Shown here piece after piece: positions 36,901 through 47,472 of a stretch of 64,000 bases of DNA. The position numbers and the translations under genes are program-made. The stretch's first letter is position 1, and the number at the start of each line of letters is the position of its first letter. This DNA is from Siderastrea siderea (taxonomy: Eukaryota; Cnidaria; Anthozoa; Scleractinia; Rhizangiidae). The notes under the pieces are model-generated. The model searched no databases and was not told the origin of the DNA. It was given only the letters and a program-made list of their open reading frames with translations. Location: the NCBI GenBank assembly GCA_964030785.1, contig OZ034977.1, forward strand, positions 33,989,152 to 34,053,151, read 5' to 3'.

Positions 36901-39900
36901 TCAAAAACCCTTCAAAACGGTTGACGTTTGTAATTCCTGTGACATGGAACGTATTAACGTACGGATAAATGTCGAGAAGAAAAAGCTTACAGCAACCTAA
37001 AAAATGTCCTGAGAAACGCCTAGAAGATGAGACATACTCCTTACAAAGGCACAAACGAAGAACTTCGAGGAGAAGACAATACTAAGAGTACCTTACAAAC
37101 AAACCTGAACAAACCAACGTACGGATATAGATGTCAAGAAGATAACACTAGTATCTCATGACAATGCTAACGTACGGAGAAATGTTAAGGAGATACAACT
37201 AACAACATCTAAATTACGAATATACTAGCACACGGACAAACGTTGAAAAGATAACAATAATATTTTTTGAATGTTTTAACGTACGTAGAAATGTCGACAG
37301 TCGTGAAGATAAGACCGCACCTTACTCCACTGACGAACACACTATCGCATGGAAACTGTCCAGAAAACTAATACCTTAGGAATGTACTGGCATATGGAGA
37401 AACGTTAAAAAGATACAACCTACATCTTACTTAGGTAGAAACGTGCGGAGAAACGTAGAGAAGATGAGACTATTATCTAACGAACTTAGAAATGTTGAGA
37501 TGATAAGACTACGTCTAATATTGTACAAACGCATGGACAATGAGAAAAGTTACTAAAACTAGACTTACGTGGTACGCAGTAGCCTGCATCGCAGACGTAA
37601 TCTAACAGTCACATTCCGTCTGCGGTGCAGGCTAGGTACGCAGTACGACAGACATAAATCTTTTCATAATACAATCCGATAATAAATCTTTCACGATCCC
37701 AAACTGTTGGATGTTTCTAATCCAGGCCTTTATCTGGTTCCGGCTAACCGGTAACAAGCGGTGCTACAAGCGGTAAATTTTACCGGTTACCGCCTGATAA
37801 GGAGAACACTGCATTTTGTTTTGAACTGACATGAAGCGTCTTTTTAATTGAAATATGGATAACTTCAAATCCAATTTTCTCTCGTGGCGTCAGCTTGGGA
37901 CAGTGCTGCAAGTATTTTTTTGGTAACTTAATTTTTGCACTTACTGCTTGAACGTTGAGCAGAAATCGTCTTAACCTCTCTGCATTACAGTTAGCTAATT
38001 TCCTACAACAAGCAATACTCACCAGTAATGTCCAGTGATGTCCAGACACATTCATAGGAACAACAATCATCTCCACGTCTTTCAATCTGTCTCCTCCTCT
38101 AAGCATGTAATTTGGGCTTCCTCCACCAACAATTTGAAGATAAAATGAGCTGCTTAGGGTGAAGAACTTTCTGTTGGTAAACTGGCATCTCCAAAAGAAT
38201 GCATCTATCACCTTTGAATGGTAGAAATCCCACTTAATCTTTCTAAGGACACACAAGAATACATGTACATGACTGTATAAATTGTACATTCGCCAATAAC
38301 GCACATGCATTGTTCATTTCCATCTTCTACTTGGTCACTGATTTGATAGCCACATAGTACCTTTCAGTCATAACTAGTTAATTTGGAAATACAGTTTCTA
38401 TCTTAGTTTGTGGCATGTAAGGCTCATGCCATTGCCAATGCTCTAGGGAACTCCACAGATTTTGATATTAGAACTTACATTATCACTAAGCCATCCTGGA
38501 GTGAAGTCGTGAATCACAAGTCCTATTGCTCTGCGATCTTTGTCACTCAGTTTGGTAGGAGGCACCAGTGTCCACAAATCTCCAGGGGTTATGTTGTGAG
38601 GTCCCAGTACCAACAATGTGTCACACAGACCTAATTTCCAGTTTGCCAGTCCATGAAGGCATTTACACATACCATATCCGTGAACCTCACTGTTATCAGA
38701 ACTTGGTACCTTAATGGCCGCACCATCTCCCGAGACATCCTAAGGAAAAGAACGGAAGGCAATTAAAACATGATGATAACATTAAGTTAACTTTAAAAAC
38801 TGAGGGGCTACAAGCATAACCAGGTAAATATTAAATAAGTAAATAAATAAATAACTAAATAACTCATTGACTGACTGACTGACCGACTGACCAAACTACT
38901 GAATGATTGCTGACCGACCGACCGACCAACCGACCGACCAACCGACCGACTGACTGGATGGATGGATGGATGGATGGATGGATGAATGAATGCGAACAGA
39001 AGGATGGATGGATGGATGGATGGATGGATGGATGAATGAATGAATGAATGAATGAATGAAGAAGGATGAACAGAAGATGGATGGATGATGAATGAATGAA
39101 TGCATTCATGCACACATGCATGCTTGGATGCATGAACAAATGAACAAACATGAACAAAAGAAATACACAAATGAATAAATTATACAAATGAATGAACAGC
39201 AACAAACATTTAACAAATTAAATTAGGTACCTTTGTGCTGCTGTCATTCCTTGGTCCTAAATGTTGGGTGACATGCTCAGTTACAGTCCGCAAATGTGCT
39301 GTAGCTGCAGGTGCCATTGCTGGACACTGGTTATCTCTGTTGGCACCTGTCTGTAGATTAGATGAACTCTTTGTTGGGCTCTCGCCGGTATGAGTGCTTT
39401 TATTCAATTCAGTAGAGTCGTCGTCACAAGTTCCCAGCCTGAGTTTCTTCACGGGAGGACAAAGATCTGCATTCTGTGATGTGCTTGCCTTTTCACAACA
39501 TGAACACAATTCTTCCATTGTTGTTAAAACAGACTGTAAAATGTCCACATCATTGATGTGATGAAGTGATTTAGCCATGGAGACAATCCTGTCCTGAATT
39601 TGCTCCTTTAGTGAGTATAGAATGTTTGCATGGTTTGATGAAGTACCCTTGTCAGTTGCAGCCTGGCCAGGAGTCGCATAATCATGATCAATTAATGCAC
39701 TTGCAATTTGCTGGTAGATAGCAAAATTATCTAAAACTGATGAATCAACTTCTGTGTCAATAGAGATGAATGGACTATTCCTGTAATGAGCTGGGAGACA
39801 TGCAAAAGACCAATGTTGAACAAACATAAATATAGCATGAAAATGCTCACAAGGGAAGTGAGTTAGCTGCCACAGTTCACAGGAACAACAAGGTACTTCA

Positions 39901-42900
39901 AACTGCACATGATGGAAGTCATTATAGGTGCTGGAGCTTCGCACTTTGAACTCGCCTTGGTGAAAATCAACACAAACAACATGCGCTGGGTCCTTGTATT
40001 CTCGTTCTGCTCTAAACTGAGCCTTCAAGCAGTGTTTAACAAAACTGGGTGGTCTGTGGTGAAGATGTGGGGGAACCAGAGGGTTTGCTTCCTGGACGTG
40101 TTGACAGAGATTTGTGTTCATCTCCACATAGCTTCTATAGCTATCAGGAATGAATGACTCAACCAGCATCACTGCAATCCCATAAACAGACCTGTCAAGT
40201 GTCCAAGGGAGATACCAGTATGAGAACACACGAGTCTGTTCCTTGATCCCATCGTTCATGTTAATAATGGTATCGGCAGTTGGATGCCTCACTGCTTGAG
40301 CCCAACGCAATGCACAGGACAACCAGCCACCAACAAACTTTTGCACATTTGCCTTGTCTTTATACAGCGCTGATTCCTGGAATTCGACCACAGTTGATGA
40401 AAGCAGCTCTTCTGTCTTAGAGTTCCTTGCAGAATTGAGGAAAGCAAGGAGATCGTATTGTTCTCTGATTTCAAGATTGTTTTTAGAAGTTTGTATCCAC
40501 CTCTGCCACTCTTTCAAAAGATGGAAATCAGAAATGTACACAGTTGCCTCTGGGAACTGCTCTTCAATAGCACTGATTTCCATTTTGGAGAACCCAGTCA
40601 CCCAAAAGGAAGGGTTCCAAGCTGGATTCCATGACTTAACAACCCTGATAGCTTCACTGATTAACTCCTGACAGTCATTCTGGATGACAAATTCAGCAAC
40701 TACTTTCAATCCCATGTTTGTCTTCACATAAATAAAATACAGTGGCAATGAGTATTTTGTTGTGTTATGAACGCCATCCATGAACACAAGCTCTCCCCCA
40801 TATCGAGATAACAAACGCATCTGCAAGGGCTCTTGATGAACAAACAAGAGAGGACACATATGTTTTCTGCTTTGAGCTGTGGTTAAATCAATATCCCTTT
40901 CAGAGTTCCCAGCCACAGTGCTGGCTCTGTAATAAAACATAGTCTGCGGAGATCTGCATTTCCAATCATCTACCTTCCTTTGTAAGGACTCCTGATCATT
41001 CTTACAGTACTTCTGTGCTTGTTTGGCTCGGAATATATGGTTTTCTACATCTTTCTTTTTTGGATAAAACCTCTGATTGTCACGGTGTGGCTTTTGTTCA
41101 GATGGTGCATCACGGAACAAGTCAAGTTCCACATACTCTGCTAGCATCCCCTGGACGTGAGTCACATCGTCAATGTTTCTTTCAACCAGATCATGTATCT
41201 TGGTAACAATGCACTTATCAAGCAAGTGTTTTGCACCAGCTTGACTGCCTACAAGATGTCCCTTATGCACATGTAATAGAGGAATCTTCACATAGTGTCT
41301 GGACAGCATTTCCTCTGGTTTCCTTGCACTGTTCCTCTTAAATTTCTTCAACATATTCTTTTTCTGACAGCGGACACCAAATTTTGTCGGAGTGGATGAG
41401 ATATCAATGCCGTACTCTGGAAAAGTGGTTATTGTCCGCACCTGAATGTTTGCTGGGCAGTCCACCTTGATTGTGCCACGAGGTTTCCTTGAGTTACTGG
41501 CCTCTTGTGAGATATCTTTTTTACCACCTCGGGAATCCTTGAAAGCAAACAAAAGGTAGTTTTACAAGTTAGTCAATTGAAAGTTAAGAAGAAAATTTTG
41601 ATTTTATGATGTACAGTGTGATAAGCTAACTCCTTTACATTACATAGGTAAGACAGTACATGACAAATTATTATTTTTAAATAACAGAGACTGACAAATA
41701 AGTTTTATGGCAATTACAATCATTATGATTGTGTTACCCTGACAGATCCATGTATGCAGTGCCAAACTTCAGAACTTGCTATCTTGAATGGCACTCCAAA
41801 AAAACTGATGGGAATGTTTCCTGATCTGTGTTCCCAAACAGGTGTAGCTGGATTGAAATAAATTAAAATAAACAAAAAATTAGGCAAAATATTCTGAGAT
41901 AGGGCACTCTTTCGGTTTTTTGTTAAATGAAAGTCAGCATCTGATGTCAGGTTGGAATGAAAATATGCTTTACTTGTACAATACAAAGGCAACATTTGGC
42001 CTTGAATTGTTTATTTTTGAACTTATAATTAAATTTAATATTATTAGTTCTTGTTGCAGATTGGCTCAGTCTCCATTAGTGGAATTTAGAAGAAATATTT
42101 TGTGCATTCAAGTGGTTATGTTTTCTTCCTTATTCTTAAGCTCCCTCTCAAGTTGTTTTAACAGATTGCAGAATGTGGATTTTTAAGCTTATGCCTGAAT
42201 TTAGTCAGGTGAAAATATTGTAAGCCAAAAATCCCACACAAGCAATGCAATTGACAAATTATACCCAAAACTTTAACCAGTTTCATCAGGGAGGTATTTT
42301 AATTTATAAAGAATACTAAACTACATATTATTCTTTGCAACACAGCAAACAAATGTCACAAAGGTTTGTTGATGTTTCAACCAGTTTCACCGCTCATCAT
42401 CAGAACATTAAGGCTGAGTGGAGCCCAAGCCTTTCACGACCAAGGAATGTCTTGTTGTATATATGAGTGCCCCTCATTATGGGAACATGATGGATGGATA
42501 ACTCCCAAATGTAGATATGGCCCAACTTATACACCTCTTTGTCTTTGTCAGGACTGTGATTGTCCCCAGGGCAATGTCTTCTGATCCGACACTCTCTCCC
42601 ACAACCAGTGTTTAAAGCAGTTCCACTATTATTCAGAATTTCTGCACGAGCCTGTGCAGTAGATGAACCCTTGTACGGTCAACGTAACACCAAAAAGATA
42701 ATTATGTTCAATTTAGTGATCCTTATGGTTAGCATGTTAGACTTTCAATCAGAAGACCACACCTAGTTGGTAGCTGAAGGCTTTAGTCTCTGCGTAATGA
42801 CATGCTGTAGTTGCATTATACTAGAGGAACCAGAGTTAAGTAACAGCCACGTGGGCCATTTGCAGGCACATGTGTAACTTTACATTATGCCATCATACAG

Positions 42901-45900
42901 TTTAATACGGTGTCTGAAAATAAGTCCTCAGTTGCTCAACACCAAGCCACTGGTTGTGCAAAAGCGAATTGACACTAATAGGTAAGAAAGATTCAAGAAT
43001 TATGCTATTAATCCACAGTTAACTTAATCCTGCTTTCAATAACCTACAATAGCCTAGGTGGAAACCAGGGAAAATCGAAACTTGTGGACACCCATGGTTT
43101 CACTTACAATGTGAAGAGATGGTGGGGCAACAACAACGACTGGCAGTGCACCGTCCGACCGAAGGTACTGTATGTTGCAGTTTTTATAAAAGTACTTAAT
43201 GACTTAGGGCCTGACAAACAAAATTTAACTTTCTGTTTTCTGATATCATACTCCAAAACACAATGAAACAAAATTTGACTTTCTGTTTTCTGATACGTCA
43301 TACTTCAAAACGCAATGAAACAAAATTTGACTTTCTGTTTTCTGATATGTCGTACATAGGCCAACCCATGTAGAGCAACCGTTACACAACGAGAAAACGG
43401 CAAATTCGTGTTGGGGAGACAACAGCATAACCACACAGGTCAAGTGGGGGCAGCTTTAGCGCTAACATCACAGCGAAAACCAAAAAAGAGGCGGTGAACA
43501 ACCTACTTAAACCTGCGACTGCGATAGTGAATGAGGTCCTTCTAGAGGAGTTAACAGATGCACCCTGCCCCAGTCTTCCCAAACCAGAACACCTGGCGCA
43601 TGCAGCAGACTACATTGAGGCAACGCCTTCGGCCCTCAGACCCCAAAGACCTGGATTTCCAGTTAGATCCCGTCCACATTCCAGATAACTTCCTTCGAAA
43701 AGACATCATGGTGAGTATACAAATGTGAATATTCACAAATATTAGACATAACCCCAACCCCTCTCGTGTTCAGTATCAGGCTGCGCATACACGGAAAAAG
43801 TTTTCTAAAGTTTTCTACAGTGACTTTGAATTTTACCAGTTTGTCACATTCGACGAGTAAAATTGATCGCAATTTCCAGATGACAAAGATGTGTCTGACT
43901 AGGATCCTTAAATTACAACATATTTGTAGTTCTTTAAGTAATGTTTCTTATTTTTGCGTTTAGGTCCGTCATCACCGTAACCCAGATTCCCGTCACCTTT
44001 TCTTTGTGACAGACCACCAACTTGATGTGCTCAGCAGAGCAAAAAGCTGGTACATCGACGGCACGTTTAAGTTGGTACGTCAGCCGTTTAGCCAACTTGT
44101 CACCACCAACGCCTTCGTGAAAACTGACGTCTACACTAAGCAAGTCCCTCTGGTCTTTGCCCTAATGTTGGGGAAAAAGACAAAAGACTACAAAGCCGTC
44201 ATTAAAGTAGTGCTGGAGATGCTTCCTGTCCCGCCAGCGGTGAAGAAGATCACGCTCGACTATGAGATAGCTGTAGGGAAGACACTTCGAGAGCTGATGC
44301 CCAATGTCGACATTGTTGGGTGTGTGTTCCACTGGATGCAAGCACTGTGGAGAAAGGTATGTTAGCGATGTTTCACATACAATATTTCAAATCAAATTTA
44401 ACTAAAGTTTACGATGATAATTTCAAATCTGGGATTAATTCAAACCTGTAACCGCTTCTTCTTATACCATATTTTCAAGTCAAATTTAACTGAAGTTTAC
44501 TATGATAATTTCAAATCTGGGATTAATTCAAACCTGTAACTAAATTCAATCCTGTAACCACTTCTTCTTATGCCATATTTTCAAATCAAATTTAACTGAC
44601 GGTTACAATCAATTCAAAACCTGTTACTAAATCCAAACCTTTAACTGGACATTGTTTAAACACTTGAAGCGGGGTTGTTGAAATACGTTTTCCTTATTAA
44701 ACTGGGTTACTTATTTTTGGTCTTTACTTATTTATAGATACAAGAAATTGGCCTGCAGGCAGCTTACACCAACGACCAAGGTACCTACTCATTGCTGCGG
44801 AAGTACATGGCCCTCCCGTTCCTGCCAGAGGATGAGATCATACCAATGTTTCAACAGCTACAGCGACATGCCACGACTGAACCCTTAGAACGATTTTCTT
44901 ACTACCGTATTTACACGTGTATAGGCCGCACCTGCATATAGGCTGCACCCCAAACTTGTGACCTAATCTTGGGGGAAAAAATAATTTCTTAAGTATGCAA
45001 GAAGAAGAATCGAGTTTCGAGTCGAGAAACTAAAATAAATGAGCTTGTCGCTTGAGTGATCTACCGAGAAATGAATCGGACAAACGGACTGAACTTGATC
45101 GCGAGCGTTATTGTTTACAGATCCAACAAGTGTGTTGAAAAATGAGGTGCAAGCGTCGCCGTTTTGTGCGATCAAATAATGACAAATGATACATGTGCAT
45201 TTAGAATTCGCTGCTCCTTTCCTCATAGGGTAAATTATCCACTTTGAGCTTTTAACGTTATGGAAATTGTTGCGATAATTCTAAAAACGGCTATTTGACA
45301 AAACACTCTTACTAATGTAAAGTCGCTCGAAAAAACTCAAGCTTTTCCCTGTTGTTGCGTAAAACAGGCTTTTCACGGGCTCAGCGTAGTGTCAAGTTTT
45401 GTACAAGTGATGCTAAATTTCTGATTGTTTAAGAATTTACACATTTACAGGTGAAACAGGAGGGCAAAATGTCTGTCGAGAGTGAGAGTTGTGTCAAAAG
45501 CATTGTGTTATGCATTGTGTATTTACAAGTTTCAAATTTCGCTTTTGACGTATGCAAATTAACATGCGTAGGGTAAAAATAAATCACCTCTTATTTATCG
45601 CTGAAGACACGACAATGTGTATTAAACTTCGAAACTGTGATATTTTATATCAGTTTCATTTATGAATTTTTCTTTTTGTGACGGGTTCAGTGTATTTTTC
45701 GTGTAGTTCGGCAAATAAACAAACGCGGTTTGACGTGAACGGCATCGAAAGGACTTCTTGGCTTGACATGCAAACTTCTTTGGACTTCATCCAATAACAA
45801 ACATATTCGGAAACTAGATACATTCATTGCAGCGGAGAGAAGCAAAATTCTTCAAAGACATGGATTAACTTGACCTCATACGATACATTCAATCAAACTG

Positions 45901-47353
45901 TTAAGCTTTCAGTAACTTTGTTGACTCTGTGAGTGTCGGGAAATTTTGCATATTAATGAGCTCAAAACTCTTGTACCCACGTATAAGCCGCACCCCAAAT
46001 TTTGAACATTTTTTTCCTTGAAAAAAGTGCAGAGTATACGCGGGTAAATACAGTACATCTCCAGTACGTGGATAAATGGCTCCACATGGTCTCCGTCCAG
46101 TTGGTGTGTGTTCGGCCAATCTGTGCGGACAAACAACGACGTCGAAGGTTGGCACAATGGCCTAAACAGACGTGCGCAAGGCAGGTCCAACCTGCCATTC
46201 TACATGATGATCCAACTGCGTCATGAGGAAGCGAAGCTTGCCTCCCTACAAATCAGGCTCGTATAAGAAAGGAAGTTGTGGCGGCACCAAAAGAAGGCTT
46301 ACAGAGAGCTGCAGTCGAAGATTTTCCATCTTTGGGAATCTTACAGAAATGATGAGAGGACAGCAAACCAGCTGCTGAGGGCATGTGCCCATCTCTACGG
46401 CCCAGTAGAAGACTGAAGACTGAACCAAAATCCTGTAGGTCGAGCATAGCGCTCGATATTGCACTCTTCAGGTGCTACACCAAAACGGCTCCTTTAGGAA
46501 CCACCACATCTAATAAAAGCTATGACCAACAATACTATTTATCTAACACCCGATATACCCATTCCTTTGTATACTATTGCTAAACTATTCACAGTCTTTA
46601 TCCGTCGTGATCAATCGTCGATTTCGAGGGGTCGCCATCTTGTTTTCTCAAAGTGAGCGAAACCTGGGGAGAGTACAAAGTGCACTCTCCCCAGGTTTCG
46701 CTCGCATTTAGATCCACGGACGCGATGATCGATCACGAACACGACAATATTTTTATAAACTACTGGGTTGACAACAAAACTAAATGCTTGCTTGATAGTG
46801 GGGCGAACTTGATCTACTTTGGAGGCGAACTTGGTTAACTGTGGGGCGAACTTGGTTAAACCACCGTAATTCGCCTAGGCCAAACTTACTCAAACAAGGA
46901 TTAGTGTTAATTTCAACTTGGTTTACCGTAAATTCGCTGTCCCATTTTGACTCTGGCTTCTTTCATTACTAAACCTTTTCATAAATATAAATTCTTAAAA
47001 ATAACATTTAAGGTTATAATCTGTTCACCTCCTGTGCAAACGTTCTTTGAGTGAGACACTGCGTGACAATGCCAAAGAACGCCTGCTAGCCCTGATATGC
47101 TAATAAACTACTCACCCGCATCAGAGTATCTCTTGTGGCCTTTAGCCCTGGAATGTGTCTCAACACGAGTGAAACTAGTTGAGCCAATCGCCATAAATCG
47201 AAGAAGAAAGTTCTCCAGATCTCCCTCAAAATGGCCAGTGACGTATCCATCCTCCTCTTTAAAGTCCCTTAGATGACTCTTCAAGAATTCCCGCTCTTTA
47301 AGAATTTCAACTCCTTCTTCTACTGAGGTACTAACCGAGGTCATGGCAGCCAT
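30994..47353 (-). CDS. MULE transposase-SWIM-Ulp1 protease-PHD fusion protein
   Basis: Ten exons in order of transcription: 47353-47116, 41847-41738, 41537-39231, 38739-38479, 38211-38023, 35772-35660, 35444-35338, 35090-35035, 33869-33757 and 31144-30994. They total exactly 3645 bp with every phase matching and encode about 1214 residues. Residues 80-150 hold a Cys/His motif (WHCIHG, later VDCPA) like FAR1-type zinc fingers. Residues about 360-465 are a MULE domain ([22 protein letters not shown]). Residues 667-681 are a SWIM finger (CSC, then CEH). Residues about 895-1165 are a C48 Ulp1/SENP fold: [14 protein letters not shown], catalytic HW at 1031-1032, Asp 1048 in YFDPF, Gln in SQQD and Cys 1121 in HNCGV. 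Residues 1171-1212 are a PHD-like C4HC2 finger ending CPQ-stop. The second MULE Asp is Gly (WVTGFSKME), suggesting loss of transposition activity. The gene has no flanking terminal repeats and sits head-to-head with SLC37A3. The weakest exon boundary is the acceptor at 35444. Role in chromatin or SUMO biology is inferred. Confidence 0.8.
31660..31770 (+). pseudogene. Possible PIF/Harbinger-type transposase fragment
   Basis: A short open stretch contains [16 protein letters not shown] followed by TGKIP. This resembles the F-R-M-S-R motif near the start of Harbinger-family transposases. The surrounding frames are broken and no terminal repeats were found. It lies in the last intron of the MULE-Ulp1-PHD gene. 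Confidence 0.35.
32220..33581. mobile_element. 1.36-kb foldback DNA transposon with TIRs of about 100 bp
   Basis: The left end (agcctcc, then gggggagtcgtattaccctcc, then cacaaacgcctgc, then aacattcctttc) reappears inverted at 33481-33581 with perhaps 85 percent match. The interior shows no transposase; the longest internal frame, at 32692-32964, matches nothing I know. The termini resemble Mutator-like TIRs. No clean target duplication is visible, so the exact ends may be off by a few bases. It lies in the last intron of the fusion gene. Confidence 0.8.
33611..33640. repeat. Perfect 12-bp inverted repeat hairpin
   Basis: gttgcatggagt and its inverse actccatgcaac are separated by 6 bases, just outside the right end of the foldback element. 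Confidence 0.8.
34305..34395. mobile_element. 73-bp palindromic MITE with perfect 9-bp target duplication
   Basis: Perfect 22-bp arms (tagcctgcgaatac... at 34314-34335 and its inverse at 34365-34386) enclose a 29-base loop. The element is flanked by ggaaaaata at 34305-34313 and again at 34387-34395. A 9-bp duplication fits Mutator-like transposition. It lies in an intron of the MULE-derived gene. Confidence 0.9.
35422..35539. repeat. Inverted repeat overlapping a 3' splice site
   Basis: The 21-bp arm at 35422-35442 (gccatttccaag...) is perfectly inverted at 35519-35539. The left arm lies inside the exon 35338-35444 of the - strand gene; the right arm is in the preceding intron. The acceptor site therefore sits just inside the stem. 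Confidence 0.8.
36270..36490. repeat. Degenerate minisatellite of about 20 bp (acacaagagttgacaag)
   Basis: Roughly ten degenerate copies in an intron of the - strand fusion gene. On the - strand this produces a spurious Cys/Phe/Leu-rich open frame. Confidence 0.75.
36950..37520. repeat. Degenerate tandem repeat with aacgtacggagaaatgt core
   Basis: The core aacgtacgga(g/t)aaatgt followed by gagaagata-like sequence recurs about every 60-75 bp, at least seven times, with heavy divergence. It lies in the intron between 35773 and 38022. Confidence 0.6.
37571..37643. mobile_element. 55-bp palindromic MITE with perfect 9-bp target duplication
   Basis: Arms of 18 bp with one mismatch (tagcctgcatcgcagacg at 37580-37597; inverse at 37617-37634) are flanked by ggtacgcag at 37571-37579 and 37635-37643. 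It shares the terminal tagcctgc with the element at 34314, so both belong to one Mutator-like family. Confidence 0.9.
38825..39130. repeat. Complex tetranucleotide microsatellite (GACC, GACT, GGAT, GAAT)
   Basis: Successive runs of gact, gacc, ggat and gaat units lie in the intron between 38740 and 39230. Their - strand translations give false Ser/Ile/His/Pro-repeat proteins, which are not genes. Confidence 0.95.
41848..43060. other. Part of intron 1 of the fusion gene, no feature seen
   Basis: This sequence between the second coding exon of the fusion gene and the antisense FLYWCH-MULE remnant has no exon with recognisable content on either strand. Confidence 0.5.
43217..43372. repeat. Tandem repeat of about 51 bp, three copies, in the pseudogene intron
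   Basis: The block aaatttgactttctgttttc recurs at 43221, 43271 and 43323. It lies between the two FLYWCH exons of the broken transposase and runs into the acceptor at 43359. Confidence 0.85.
44385..44640. repeat. Tandem repeat of 88-105 bp in the pseudogene intron
   Basis: The block tttcaaatcaaatttaac recurs at 44385, 44473 and 44578. The second unit is longer by 17 bp from an internal partial duplication. Confidence 0.8.
44903..46055. mobile_element. 1149-bp TA-flanked DNA element inside the FLYWCH-MULE pseudogene
   Basis: The element spans 44905-46053 with TA at 44903-44904 and again at 46054-46055. Its ends are inverted: ccgtatttacacgtgtata on the left and, inverted, ctgtatttacccgcgtata on the right. 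Both ends also contain a gtataagccgcacc-like motif. Removing the element and one TA restores the host frame, so the boundaries are secure. No transposase was found inside. TA duplication suggests the Tc1/mariner/pogo group; this is inference. Confidence 0.85.
46655..46703. repeat. Perfect 20-bp inverted repeat, cctggggagagt core
   Basis: The arm at 46655-46674 is perfectly inverted at 46684-46703, with a 9-base loop. Its right arm begins a segment that recurs in inverse orientation at about 48930-49125. Confidence 0.9.
46684..46860. repeat. Dispersed ggggcgaac repeat, copy 1
   Basis: This segment contains atccacgga, gatcgatcacgaacacgac, gttgacaacaaaactaaa and ggggcgaactt. It matches the reverse complement of about 48930-49125 at high identity. 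A third, partial copy of the ggggcgaac part lies at about 49955-50065. Confidence 0.8.
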
Positions 47354-47472
47354 GTTAACTCACGGGCGCTTGAAGGGAGCTGCGGCGGCTTTGCATTCTG
47401 GACGTGATATAAGCGACATCGGACAGTCCCGAAATAATGATGTGACAGAGGGAGGAACAGCAAGTCGAAAAC
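47354..47472. promoter_or_regulatory. Probable bidirectional promoter
   Basis: Only 119 bp separate the start codon of the - strand MULE-Ulp1-PHD gene (47353) from that of the + strand SLC37A3-like gene (47473). The interval is GC-richer than its surroundings, with CpG sites such as gcggcggc and no TATA box. The 5' UTRs must overlap this interval, or each other, or be very short. Upstream non-coding exons cannot be excluded. Confidence 0.6.

Larger units (their letters stand above)
43068..46416 (+). pseudogene. FLYWCH-MULE transposase, broken
   Basis: Exon 1 (about 43068-43164) and exon 2 (43360-43710) form a FLYWCH zinc finger: [23 protein letters not shown] and QQHNH. Exon 3 (43964-44356) carries the MULE core: [11 protein letters not shown] with the first Asp, [11 protein letters not shown] with the second, and [12 protein letters not shown]. 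Exon 4 (44738 on) continues into [10 protein letters not shown] and ends at TGA 46414. Damage: exon 2 changes frame near 43480 and again near 43620-43650; exon 4 is split by a 1149-bp element (44905-46053); and TAA 46264-46266 is in frame. It lies antisense in intron 1 of the MULE-Ulp1-PHD gene but belongs to a different MULE family, since that gene lacks FLYWCH. It was probably a cut-and-paste transposase and is now inactive. Confidence 0.85.

Noticed and set aside
38808..39205. Three overlapping - strand frames rich in Ser, Ile, His and Pro
   Set aside because: They are translations of tetranucleotide microsatellites in an intron; the period-12 peptide repeat is an artefact.
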